A stretch of 64,000 nucleotides of DNA from Guillardia theta CCMP2712 (Eukaryota > Cryptophyceae > Pyrenomonadales > Geminigeraceae), in assembly GCF_000315625.1 (NCBI RefSeq), contig NW_005434610.1, positions 354,081-418,080 of the forward strand, given 5' to 3'. The notes under the pieces are model-generated. The model ran no database searches, was not told the DNA's origin, and saw only the letters and a program-made list of their open reading frames with translations. The position numbers were made by a program, and so were the translations under genes. Positions 47,220-58,807 of this stretch are shown one piece after another. Within the stretch, counting starts at the first letter, position 1. Every line of letters begins with the position of its first letter.

Positions 47220-49049
47220 TCCTGTTCCTGTTCCTGCTCCTGCTTCGCCTGCCCCTTGCCCTGCTCTCCTCCTCCTCTTGCAGCCTTTTCATGGCCTAAC
47301 TCACCGTCTTGAGAAGGTTCTGATTCACTTCCAACACCTCCAGCGACTCCAGCTTATCTGCAACGAGATGCTCAGAGCAGCGAAGGAGCCTCAATCGTCC
47401 TGCTTGCCGATGTCATCCGGTATACTTGACAGCCAGTTCTTCGTGAGCTGACAGCGGGAGGTCAGCACGAAATGCAAAAACCTCTCCATCCCCAGCTCAC
47501 TATCAGCTCGTCAAGGTCTTTGAAGTTTCCAAATTCGGGTAGCACGTCCAAAGCATTCCTGCCGGGGGGCGGTTTAGCCGAGTTAGCTCCTCCTTCCTCT
47601 CCCTCTCCCTCTCCGTCTTTCCTCCCCCTCTCCCTCCCCTCTTCCCTCTCGTTCGTCCTTCCCACCTGTAGAGCTCGAGCTTCTGTACTTTGGTGATCCC
47701 GGTGAGGGCAGGAAGGACTACCTGTATGCTAGTGAGGACAGTCGGACGATGCAACGCGAGTTTACAATCTTGTTGTTGAACAGAGCGAGTCTTGTGAGAT
47801 TGGTCAAGCTACAGGCATTCTTTGTCATGACTTGCGAGGAGGGAGGTGGGGGATCAAGGAGGACGGGAGGAGAGTAGTGAGGCAACATGAAAGGAGTGAG
47901 GAACAAAGGGGAGGGAGGGAGGGAGGGAGGGAGGGAGGGAGGGAGGGAGGGAGGGAGGGAGGGAGAGAGGGAGAGGAAAACAAGTCAAGATGTCCACCCG
48001 TCGAGAGGAGGGATGGTCTTCAGCTTGTTGTCGGCGAAGTTGACTTCCTGCCGAATTTTGTTGAGTTGAAGTCGAGGGGCAAAGGGAGTGAAACCCTTAG
48101 GGACGAGAGCTCCCCAAGGACAGCAGGGATCTTGATGACCTTGTTGTTGAACACCTGATAACAAGTTTGACAAGCTGTTGAGGGAGCGAAGGAGGTTGGA
48201 ACAAGGTCCTCACTCACGTTCAGTTCCTGAAGCTTCTTTAGACTCGCGATTTCATCCGGGAGCACCGCCAGGTCGTTCTTGTACAGGTGGAGTCTGACGA
48301 GGCTGCATGACGGAAAGTCAGCCCGCGGGCCCCGGCCCCCTCGGGACTCTCACTTGGTCATGTGCTGGATGGTAGGAGGCAGGCTCTTGAGCTTGTTATC
48401 GCTAAGATCAAGCTTCTCCAAGTTGGTCAAGAAGCCAATCTCTGCTCTCATCGTCAGATCGCGGAGTTGCCAGCAGACCTCAGCAGCGACCAGGCGGCAG
48501 CTCGATGAACAGCTGCGGGGCAGAGGAACAGGTCAGCAGCGAGCAGGCGCGCATGAGCCCTCCTGCTCACGTTCTCGCTGCAGTTCAACTCCGTGAGGAA
48601 GTCGAGCTTCTGGATGTTCTTGGGAAAGATCTTCGGGGCAACCAGATGCAGTCAGTCCCTGCAGCAGGAAGAACATGATCCTGCCTCCAGTCTGTTGATA
48701 GAGATGTTGAGGAACTTGTGCAGATGAATCTTCTTCGACTTTGTCTGTTTTCGATAGAGAACATCTCAGTTTTCGGCAGCGACGTTCATGACACCTGGGC
48801 ATACCAACTCCTGGACTTTCGCTTCTTTGAACCCTGTTGGTATTCCATGACGGTCAGCGAACGGGAGCAGTAAGTAGACATCTCTCTTGTACCTGAGGCC
48901 TGCAGCTCCGCCATCAGGTCGCCGCCCTTGTCCACCAGCGTACCTGCAGGAGACGTAAGACGGACAGCAGCTGTAGCCCAACAGCATGTCGGAGCTGCAA
49001 GAGGCGGCAATGAACCCTCACCTCTGCATATGTTGCTGAGGGCCTGCAT
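46385..49049 (-). CDS. leucine-rich repeat protein
   Basis: Minus strand, ATG 49049 (MQALSNICR, then in-frame GTLVDKGGDLMAELQAS and FKEAKVQELV). Successive short exons each encode about one leucine-rich repeat: KKIHLHKFLNISINRLE, NIQKLDFLTELNCSEN, FLTNLEKLDLSDNKLKSLPP, LVRLHLYKNDLAVLPDEIAS, VNFADNKLKTIPPLDGW, NLTRLALFNNKIVN, LPALTGITKVQKLELYR, and VLEVNQNLLKTV. It ends with a capping region NPITWDGTVGQKNVVLQQEL and a stop at 46385. No signal peptide or membrane segment is seen. The repeats resemble cytosolic plant-type or LRRC40-like intracellular proteins that mediate protein contacts. Introns carry (CTCCTG)n at 47143-47243 and (GGGA)n at 47909-47964. Confidence 0.8.
47143..47243 (+). repeat. 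(CTCCTG)n minisatellite in an intron
   Basis: About sixteen hexamers, the last few drifting to ctgttc. Intron of the minus-strand leucine-rich-repeat gene. Confidence 0.9.
47909..47964 (+). repeat. (GGGA)n array in an intron
   Basis: About fourteen gggaggga tetramers, in an intron of the leucine-rich-repeat gene. Confidence 0.9.
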
Positions 49050-49915
49050 TGCCCGCGATGTAACACGTTACTCCCCCTCCTCCTGCTGATGAAATGTGAA
49101 CACCAAACACTCACTCAGTGCATGCTACGTTCTGTTCGGATCATCTAGTGTCTTCCATCTCTTCTCACACCTGCTGCTATTCCTCCATTGTGCCCCTTGC
49201 AATTTGTCCTGCCGATCCTTTGACCTATGCATTCTCCTGCTCCTTCCTCCTCTACATCTCTACTTCTCCACCTGTCCTTCTCCCGTGTCCTTTCCCCGCC
49301 TTTCCTCCTCCTCCTCCTCCTCCCTCTCAACCTTCCTGCCTCCTGCCTTCCCCTCCTGCCTTCCCCTCCTGCCGCCCGCCTTCGTCTGGCATGTCAAACA
49401 TCGCCGGGTCAACCGCCTCCCAGACTCCGTACCCCCACCCCCTAATATTCAATCAACCACCCCATAGTTTAAGGCTACCCCCAGCTCCTGCGGAAGTTAG
49501 TAGCGGCATATCCTCTCCTCCCTCTCCTCCCTCTCCCACTAGCCTTCTACCTCCCTTGCTCCTGCTACCACACCATCCTCCTACTTCCCTTGCTCCTGCT
49601 CCCTCCTCGTATTCATGTCCCACTCTCCTCCTCCCTTCCACTCCGGCTTCTGAGGATGCTGTCAAGCTCAACACTCGCAGATTGACAAAGACGGTTTTCA
49701 GACCTCCCACTCTTCTGACAGATTTTATTCCAAATTCAACAACTCTCTGCGCAACCAAGTTGTCACGCTCACGCACAACGGGCAGCTGGAATGACAGCAA
49801 CAAACAAAGACAGCGATACTCCTCTTAAACATACATCCAGCTTTCGTTTACCTGCACAACACAATGAGAGGTTGACGAGTCTCAGGCGTATCAATCTCTA
49901 CCGGACTCGCGCGCC
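49050..49915. other. intergenic, pyrimidine-rich with a dispersed-repeat fragment
   Basis: C/T-rich tracts occur at 49200-49380 and 49500-49650. Between them, 49428-49490 holds gtacccccaccccctaat and caaccaccccatag units of the dispersed family. The open frames are Ser/Pro/Leu low-complexity and are not supported. Confidence 0.55.
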
Positions 49916-51325
49916 TCAAGCTTCACCTTTGCACTCCTTGCAGAACCTCCTGATTCTGCTATGATCGCAGATCGCCGACCCCTTGCACTCCTTGCAGAAC
50001 TGTCGCTCTCGGTTGTGCTCGCAGATTCCTGGGCCCTTGCAGTCCTTGCATCTGCTCCGTCTCTGGTTGTGCTCGCAGATCCCGGAGCCCTTGCAGTCCT
50101 TGCAGAACCTCTTGACGCGATTGTGCTCACAGATGCACTTCCCCTTGCAGTCCTTGCAGTGACTCTTCTGCCGGTTGTGGACACAGATATCTGACCCACC
50201 GCACTCCTTACATCGCCGACGCTCACGGTTGTGCTCACAGATCCCAGACCCTCTGCAGTCCTTACACTGGCTCTTCTGCCGGTTGTGCTCGCAGATCGCT
50301 GATCCCTTGCACTCCTTGCACCGGCTCCTCTCACGATTGTGTTCACAAATCCCCGACCCCCCGCATTCCTTGCAGATTCGCTTCACCCTGTTATGCTCAC
50401 AGATACCCGAGCCTTTGCACTCCTTGCAGAAACGCTGCTCCCTGCCGTGCTCGCATATCCCAGAGCCTTTGCAGTCTTTGCATCGCCTCCGCTCCCGGTC
50501 GTGCATGCAGATGCTGGAGCCCTTGCAGTCCTTGCACCTGCTCCTCCTCCTCTCATGCTCGCAGATCCCTGCTCCTTTACAATCCTTGCACAGGCTTCGA
50601 TGCCTGTTATGTTCACAGATGCCAGAGCCCTTGCATTCCTTACAGAACCGACGCTCGCGGTTGTGTTCACATACACCCGTCCCTCCACAGTCTCGGCAGA
50701 GTCTCTTCTGTCTGTTATGTTCACACACCTTTGGCCCACCGCATTCCTTGCACTGGCTGAACTTCCGATCGTGCTCGCACATCCGGGGTCGTTTGCCCCT
50801 CATCTTTTGAAGGTTTGCAGCCGTCTCCTCCAGGTCCTGCTGAGCCGTATCTTTGATCACCCCAGCTTCCTCCTGCCTGACTGGCTTTTGCTGGCCTTCT
50901 TCGTTCAACTCCTTCTGCTCCATTGCCTTGTCTCCCTGTCCCTCGCCTGCTTCCCCTGCCTTCGTCTCCTCAGCCGGAGTGTCTCGGTTGTCAACAGCAG
51001 ATGGTTGCTGCCTCCCCGGATCTTGCTCAGACTGCCTCTCTGCCTGCTTCTCTTGCGCAAGCACATTGATAGCCTCCTGCCCTTTCTCAGCAGCTTGCTG
51101 TTGACCCAGGAGGTGTTGACTTTGTTCAGACTGCTTCTCCTTCTGCTGCTGCTGGTTCCCCTCCAGCTGCGGTTGTTCCCCCCCGCCACCTTCTTGTCGG
51201 GCTGCATCCTCGGAGTCAATCTTCCTCCCCTCTACATCCATCTTCTCTGCATCTTTCGGTTGCTGTGCGGCGGAGGCGCCGCCAGCCGTCGGCATGTTCT
51301 CGTCCGGTCTCCCTGCCGCGCTCAT
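49916..51325 (-). CDS. protein with sixteen 18-residue Cys-His repeats
   Basis: Minus strand, no introns. I prefer the start at ATG 51325 (MSAAGRPDENMPTAGGASAA), because the frame further upstream to 51565 runs through dispersed-repeat DNA. Residues 1-175 are Gln/Glu-rich and disordered (EGNQQQQKEKQSEQSQHLLG). From about 50800 to 49922 there are sixteen tandem units of 18 residues with consensus SGICEHNRERRRCKECKG. Each gives C-x-H-x6-C-x2-C, a likely zinc-binding knuckle. Conserved basic residues between the ligands suggest nucleic-acid or acidic-surface binding. Similar CEHNRxRxxCKxC arrays are, from memory, common in haptophyte, cryptophyte and oomycete genomes, without a firm function. 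The spacing differs from the EsV-1-7 repeat. Coding is certain from ligand conservation. Role unknown. Confidence 0.85.
   Translation of the reverse strand: MSAAGRPDENMPTAGGASAAQQPKDAEKMDVEGRKIDSEDAARQEGGGGEQPQLEGNQQQQKEKQSEQSQHLLGQQQAAEKGQEAINVLAQEKQAERQSEQDPGRQQPSAVDNRDTPAEETKAGEAGEGQGDKAMEQKELNEEGQQKPVRQEEAGVIKDTAQQDLEETAANLQKMRGKRPRMCEHDRKFSQCKECGGPKVCEHNRQKRLCRDCGGTGVCEHNRERRFCKECKGSGICEHNRHRSLCKDCKGAGICEHERRRSRCKDCKGSSICMHDRERRRCKDCKGSGICEHGREQRFCKECKGSGICEHNRVKRICKECGGSGICEHNRERSRCKECKGSAICEHNRQKSQCKDCRGSGICEHNRERRRCKECGGSDICVHNRQKSHCKDCKGKCICEHNRVKRFCKDCKGSGICEHNQRRSRCKDCKGPGICEHNRERQFCKECKGSAICDHSRIRRFCKECKGEA
49922..50800 (-). repeat. 54-nt coding tandem repeat, 16 units
   Basis: Sixteen units of 54 nt with no spacers and diverged third positions. 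The Cys and His codons are kept in nearly all units. Exceptions affect non-ligand positions such as M, V, D or G around the first Cys-x-His. Confidence 0.9.
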
Positions 51326-51720
51326 GCCGCGATAACGGGAGTTGTTGATGGAGGTCGGGGGTACTTCATTACCCCCTACTATCCCCCGAATGGTGCGATA
51401 TTGAGTGGGTGGGGGTGATTTTACTATCATGGGTGGACATTTGAGTGGCTGGGTGCTTTTGTAACGGCAGGTAACGACTGAGTGAATGTCACCGGGGCCC
51501 CGGGCCCCGGCAGTTGAGTAAACTTTAAAAGGTGATTCGGCAAGTTTGACAAGCCTGTGCGCCATGGGCGGCGAAGGGAATGGTGGGAGGGAGGGGGAAG
51601 GGAGGCGGCGACCGAGTAGGAAGACTCACAAGAACTTGAGCTTAGGAACTCGATAAGTTGCCCGGGAGGCCGCGCACTGAACAGACCTTAGTAAGGTTGA
51701 TAGTGTACGGTACATACAGG
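51326..51720. repeat. divergent promoter region with dispersed repeat and GC-rich piece
   Basis: 51355-51480 contains gggggtacttcattacccc and ggtgggggtgattttac units of the dispersed family. 51487-51515 is accggggccccgggccccgg followed by gttgagtaaac, the same pairing of GC-rich string and gagtaaa seen near 30480. It lies between two divergent genes. Confidence 0.6.
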
Positions 51721-54379
51721 ATGAAGGGCTTGCAGCAGACGATGAGTGTAGGGCGGGACTCGATCGACTCCTTGATGAATGTCTGTGGAGACAACCTGGA
51801 GGAGGATGCCTCGGACCAGGCACAAGTGCAGGACATCGGGAAGCTCGTGGCGGAAATATCCACGCAAGCGCTGTTGCAGAAGCGCAGGCTGACAGAGTTC
51901 AAGTCAAAGACGGCCAAGGTGCAGGGCAAAGGTTTGAATGAGCAGACTAATATGATCGAGAAGTCTTATCAGCAAATCCTCGCCAAGGACCCAAACCATG
52001 TTCCCACCATGAACGAGTACGCCCTGTTCAATCTAGTGGTCAAAAGGCAGTACGACGCTGCTGAAGAGCTGTACCTGGCTGCTCTCAATGTAAGCCCGTT
52101 TCACACGCTCACTTTGTGCGACTATGGTTTCTTCCTCGAGAGGATACGAGGCGACTTCGATGGAGCAGAGGCCCTCTACCAGCGGTCGCTCAGGGTAGAC
52201 CCCCAGCACTTGCCAACCCTTGCGAACTATGCGTTGTTCCTGCATGATGTTCGGAGACAGTACGGGAAGAGTTTGAAGATGTACAATCAGATGGTGAGGC
52301 TGAACGCGTTCAAGGACGAGGATCCAAACCTCTCCAAGGGCGCAGAGTCTCTGCTGACAAGCGCGCACAAGAAGGATCCAGAAAGTGAGATCATCGAGGA
52401 GGAAATTCACCACCTGCGGCTGCAGCAGTCAAGGCGGTACCTGAAGATAACAGAGATGCTGAAGCACAAAGAGGGGGAAGAAACTAGCTCACAGCCCGCA
52501 CTGGAGTCAAGGAAAGTTGAGGACGTAGACAAGCACGACGAACTGGACGATGACCTTGATATCGACGCTCTCCGAATCAAGGATGCAACGGGGAAAGTAG
52601 CGAACGAGGCCTACACTGCCCAGCAGGAGGACAACAGCTGGATCGACTCCCGCTCGACCTCTTGGAAAGCTGCCATCCTGCGGCTGCGGCACCGCTTCTC
52701 ATGGAAACCGTACTACTTTGTGATGAAGGGCACCAGCATCAGCTTCTTTACTAGTGAGGACTCGTACCTGGCCAGCGAGAAGGAGCTCGGGACGATATGG
52801 ATCAGTTCCTGTCAGGTGAAATCAGCAAGCGTGACCAACGGGGGAATCTTTCCCCTGAAGTTGGAGGATAAGAAGATGAAGTACAAGTATACCCTCGGGT
52901 TCAACGATGGGGTGGTGCGGGATGAGTGGGAGAAGGCGATCTTCAGCACCAAGAACTCGATCAAGCGGGGGCTGGTCAGCGTCCCAGGAGACGAGGGCTC
53001 CAAGGAGGAGGCCGAGGAGGTAGCGTTCAAGAGCTTGCTGACGGAGGAACACAAGGCAACCATCTACAAAGGATACCTGAACGAGCTGGACGAGACCGGG
53101 CTGAACGAGTATGACTACATGATCGTCATGCCGCAAGTCTTTTCGGGCTGGAGCGCCTCGGCGATCAAGAAGAGGAAGGAGAGCCAGATGGAGATCATCA
53201 AGATCCTTCGGATGCAGCACCTCATCGTTCGCTGCATCAAGTCGAGGGACGAGGACGAGCTCTTCCTCCTCATCCGCGCTCCTCGGCCGGAGGAATGGGC
53301 GATCGAGAGCAACGCGGGGCAGGGAAGCGGCATGGAGCCATCCGGGGACGAGCTGGCGCTGTACTCGAAGCGCTCTTCGGGGGTCCAGGACTGGCTGACT
53401 ATGTGGGCGGACAAGCTGAAGCCCGAGTACCTGGTAAGAGAGTTCAAGGAAGGATTCAAGGGCTGCACGCTTCCTTACGACTTTGGGCTCCGCCATCTGT
53501 TTGTGAGGGAAGGAGAATTCAACGACCCCCGGGCTGTGAAGCCCATCCGGGTGGACCAGGCGTTCAGGCTTCCAGGGCAGCTGAGGGGGAAGAAGGAGCT
53601 GGAAAGGTCGGAGGCGCTCAAGAAGCAGAGCGGGACGCATCTAGGTGAGATGATGGAGGAAGGGGAAGGGAGGAGAGCTTGAAGGAAGGTGAGGGAGCGA
53701 GCAGGAGAGATTGATGGAGCTGAGAGAAGGGAGGAGGCAGACAGGGGAGAAATATGATGAGGAAGAGGAGGGAGCAAGGGAGGGAGGGTGAGGGAAGGAT
53801 CAGAGCGAGAGCAAGATTGAGTGGGCAAGAGCTTGATGGAGGGACTGATTTTCGGACGCAGCCGAGTGGGACCTGAGCATGGAGGCTCACCGGGTGGCGC
53901 AGAACTACGCTAAGACGATAGGAGGGAAGCAGAAGTCGTTCACGGACTGGAGGAACGAGCAGATGCGGATCGGGACGATGCGGGCCTCCTCGAAGCGCCA
54001 GGAGCTGATCCGCAAGGTGATGGACCTGACGCTGAAGAGGAGGATGACGGAGACTTGGTTCTGCCGCAACGACGAGCTCAACCGAAACTGGATCGAGCTC
54101 GAGAGGAGGAGCGTCATCAAACTCATCACCCCCCTCCACCACCAGGCCAGCAACGACTGGCTGAAGCAGAACTGGGCGGGGATATACTGCCTCACTAGCG
54201 CCTTTCTGTCTGCTTCTTCCCCCTTGGACGAGGTAGTGGCGTACTTCTCTGAAGAGATCGCCTTCTACTTCGCCTTTATCGGCCACTACAATCGCTGGCT
54301 CATCTTCCCTGCCGTCTTCGGCGCTGGAGTCTTCGGATACAACATCATCTATGCCCCCGTAACGCTGGACACCCCGGTG

Positions 54380-54429
<50 letters not shown>

Positions 54430-57400
54430 TCTCTTATTTTTGTCCTTGCTCTTCCTCCTGCTTCAACGTCACGTATTCCTCTTGTTCCTGTTCTCCTTTT
54501 CTTTCTACTCATCCTTGTTCTCTCCCGCTCATTTGCATGTCGTTCAACGGTTGCCTTCCATAACTTATTTTCCCTCTCCTCCTGCTCCTGCTCCTGCTCC
54601 TCCTGCTCCTGCTCCTCCTGTTCCTGCTCCTCCTGCTCCTCCTGATCTTGCTCCTCCTGCTCCTCCACCACCACCACCACCACCTCCTCCTCTCCATCCC
54701 TTCCCTCCTGCCACCAGCCACACGAGCTGATTCTGTGCAGGCTCTTGTCATCTACATGATCTTCCTGGCTCTGTGGAGCACGCTCTTCCTCGAGACGTGG
54801 AAGAGGAGGCAGAGCGAGCTGGCGCACTCGTGGGGGGTGATGAACACAGCGATAGAGCACATCCCTCGCCCTCAGTTCAGAGGCAACGTCAAGCTCGACC
54901 TCTGGACGAAGAAGACGGACTACAAGGTGCCCAAGAGGTCAGTGAGGATGCGAATTTTCTCTGTTCCCATCCTCCTCGTGTTCGTTGCCGTGATCTGCAT
55001 CGTGACTATCTACATCCTCCTCAACAAGAGCGACTTCAAGGCCGACTCTGGAGGAGGAGGCAGCAAGGCCTGGTTCACGGGGGGAGCGTTGAGCACCGGG
55101 CTCCTGTGCTCATTTGCGATGATGATCTTCGACCAGGTCGGGCAGACACTGTCTATCGTCCTCACCACGAGAGAGAATCACAAGACGTACTGGGGGCACG
55201 AGAAGTCCCTTCGCAACAAGTTCGTGATGTTCCAGCTCTTCAACTTCTTCCTCGCCCTCTTCTGGACGGCCTTCCATGGCGACTTCGGCAGCCTCTGCGT
55301 CGCCAGCTCCGATGCCGTCCTGACGTACCAGCAGTGCATCGACCTGCACAAGGCAGGGTACGGCGCTCCCGACGACATCTGCGCGCAGCCCGAGCAGATC
55401 TTTCAGAGCTCCGACAAGCTGAACCAGGCAGAGCAGTTCGTCCTGTTTACAGTGAAAAACATGGACCCCTCCGAACTGCGGCAGATCGGGTCGGCGTGCC
55501 TAGGGGGTACCACCATGCACTCCCTCTTCCTCATCTTCCTCATCATCTACACCTCTCGCCTTCTCGTCAGCATCTTCACTCAGTACGTGTATGCTCCCTT
55601 CTTAGACCGAGTGCGGGAGATCAGTCAGGAGCTCTACCTCAGGACGAGGGTGAGGGACCGGGCGATCGACAGGCTGACGAGGAGGAAGCTGCGGATGGAG
55701 CGGCAGAAGCAGAAGAGGATGAACGAGTTGCAGGCGAGGACGACGGACATCCTCCCGATGCCCCCGCTCGCCTCCAAGGATGACGAGAGGAAAGAGGTCT
55801 CGCTTCTGGCCAACGCCGGGGGGATCTACGGGCTGGTCATCAAGTTCTTGGAGTGGAGGAGGCAGAGGAAGGAGGCGAGTCGGCAGCACAAAACCGCCAG
55901 GAAGAACCGGGAGGATGAGGAGGAGGATGCAGAGGAGGAGGTCGAAGTTGAAGACGACGAGGAGCTGGATGCGTTTGAGGAGGAAGACTTCAGGCAGATC
56001 TCCTTCGACATCTCCATCCCTGGCTCGGAGTCCAGATTGTGATATCCTCCTCCTCCTTTGTCTCCTCTCTCGTCCTGGTCCTCTTCCTCCTCCGTCCTCT
56101 TCCATTCTCGTCCTCGCCCTCTTCCTTGTCGGCTCATCCTCTTTGTTGCCCTCCGTCCCTATTCAACTTTTCTCCGCCCGTTTCCCTTTTCCTCCCCTGC
56201 CTTTTTGTCCTCGTGCTCCTACTCCCCGATCCGCACTGCCTCTTCCTCAATCTGACTTGACGGCAGGGCACCGTATTCCTCCTCATTCTTTGAGATCGAT
56301 CAGATGTTCATCCAGTTTGGTTCGTTCATCTCAAATCATTCTCCTTCTCCTCTCCTTCCTCCTTCTCATCTCCTCCTCCCTCTCCCACCCTATCTCTCTC
56401 ATCTCTTCCTTGGTGCCTTCCTTCCTGTGACTGCTCATCTTCCTCCTCCTCCTCCTCCTCCACCACCACCACCACCACCTCCTCCTCCTCCTCCTCCACC
56501 ACCACCACCACCTCCTCCTCCACCACCACCACCTCCTCCTCTCCTCCTCCTCCTCCTCCTGCTGCTGCTGCTGCTGCTGCTGCTCCTCCTCCTCCTCCCC
56601 CCCCCCGCTGCTTCTTCTTCCTCTTCTTCTTCTTCCTGATGATCCTGCTCCTCCTCCTCCTCCTCCTCCTNNNNNNNNNNNNNNNNNNNNNNNNNNNNNN
56701 NNNNNNNNNNNNNNNNNNNNNNNNNNNNNNNNNNNNNNNNNNNNNNNNNNNNNNNNNNNNNNNNNNNNNNTCCTCCTCCTCCTCATCATCATCATCATCA
56801 TCATAGCACTTCTCACGCATTGCTCACATGACGCACAGGCTACATCGCGCTCTTCTCCGCCGCCTTCTCTATCGCTCCCCTCCTCTCTTGGATAAACAAC
56901 CTTGTCGAAGTCCGGCTGGACGCCAGGAAGCTCACCTCCTACAGCCGACGGCCCTTGATCAAGCATGCCAAGGAGCTGGAGTTCTGGATCGAAGTGCTCG
57001 AGCTCCTCGCCTACCTGGGTCTCATCTGCAACGTCCTCCTCCTCGGCCTCGGCTCCTTCTCCCTCCGCGACCTCCTCGGCCTCACCCAGGACCTGCCCAG
57101 CTCGAGCCCGCCAGACGCCGTGCAGTACAAGACGGCAGACGAGCTGAGCTCCCTGGGGAAGGACTTCCGGGGGCGGGTGACGATGCTGTGGTTCATGCTC
57201 GCAATGGAGCACGCGATCTTTCTGGTCAAGATCGCCTTCGCCTTCTTCATCGAGGACGCGCCAGGGTGGGTGAAGGAGGCGGAGAAGGGGATCAGAAAGT
57301 ACCGCAACCGCAAGTACCTGGAGAGCGCTTTCCAGCACGACGACGAGGGGAGCGAGGGGCAGGAGTTCGGGAGATGCACGGGGGAGCTGAAGGGAGAGCT

Positions 57401-58774
57401 GCTGTCGGCCATGCACGAGAGGAACGTGTCCGACATCCTGGACGAGATGACGAACGCTCCTAGCGAGCGGCCGAGGAGGCAGGAGCGGATCATGACGCTG
57501 CTGTCGGTGGTGCAGCGGCAGGGGCTGGTGGACGACAAGGGGCTGCCCCTTGGCCTCGACCAGGCGCTGGCGCGCGAGCGGCAGCGGCCCAACGGCGGGA
57601 AGCTGGGGACGGAGAAGCACTTCACAGCAAGCAGCGAGCTGGGGTTCGCGAGCATGGTGGAGGAGGAGCCGGTCGCCAACGTGGTGGTGCGGATAGTGGA
57701 GGCGATCCGACCGCACGTGTTCATGAATTCTGACAAGAATGTGGAGATGAAGGAAGCAGACTTTCTCTTCTTCTCCCTCCGCGCGTCCTGTCCCGGGTTC
57801 CAGCACAAGCAGAACACGAGGGTGGTGGAGGCGTCGCCGACCCTCTCGTGGAAAGAGCCGCTCGTCGTTGCTGTGCCTTCGCTTCCTGTTGCCTTGGAGG
57901 TGAGTGAGAGGCAGGAAAGGTGGAGGGAGGGAGGGAGGGAGGGAGGGAGGGAGGGAGGGAGGGAGGGAGGGAGGGAGAGGCAAAGCAAGAGGGAGGGAGG
58001 TAGAGATGAATGGAGGACCAAGGAGGGCTTGACAATAGCAAGGAAGATCTAGGGGACAGGGGGAGTAGGATGGAGGACGGGAGGATCTTCCTAACCCCGG
58101 GCTCACTGGCTCGAGCAGCTCGAGTTGTACTCGTACAAGGGGCAGGAGGAGCCAGCAGGCCTGCTGGCAACGGCGATGACCTGCGTGACTGGAGGAGTTT
58201 TTGATGTGGACCCAATCAGGTCGACCATCCGGGTGCAGGATGAGCAGGTTGATTTCTTGTCTCCCCGCTTGTCTCTCTTCTACTCTACATGCTCTCTCTT
58301 CCTCCCCTCCCCTGCCCCACTGCTGTCCTGTCCTGTCCTGTCCTGTCCTGTCCTGTCCTGTCCCGTCCCGTCCCGTCCCGTCCCGTCCCGTCCTGTCCTG
58401 TCCTGTCCTGTCCTGTCCTGTCCTGTCCCGTCCCGTCCCGTCCCGTCCCGTCCCGTCCCGTCCTGTCCTGTCCTGTCCTGTCCTGTCCTGTCCTGTCCTG
58501 TCCTGTCCTGTCCTGTCCTGTCCTGTCCTGTCCTGTCCTGTCCTGTCCTGTCCCGTCCTCTCCTCTCCTCTCCTGTTCGGTTTGTCTTTGCAACTCCACG
58601 TTCCCACGCTCCTCGCCCTCGAGCTTCTGTCCTTATTCTTCCCCCCTCTTCTTCTCCTCCACTCCTCTTACTTTCACTGCAGGATTCATGGCTGCCGATG
58701 ACTCAGCCTGACTCGTGGGAGACGGTCATCTCCAGCGGCGCTCTTCATTTGCAGCTTTCGATAGGTCGAAATCC

Positions 58775-58807
<33 letters not shown>

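Noticed and set aside
49916-50800. Regular 54-nt periodicity resembling a CRISPR or satellite array
   Set aside because: Units abut with no spacers and encode conserved Cys/His ligands, so it is a coding repeat.
56331-58607. Minus-strand open frame of more than 750 codons with a DRTGQ-type repeat
   Set aside because: It crosses an assembly gap, several microsatellites and the antisense of well-supported anoctamin exons. It is open only because the pentamer array has no stops in that frame.
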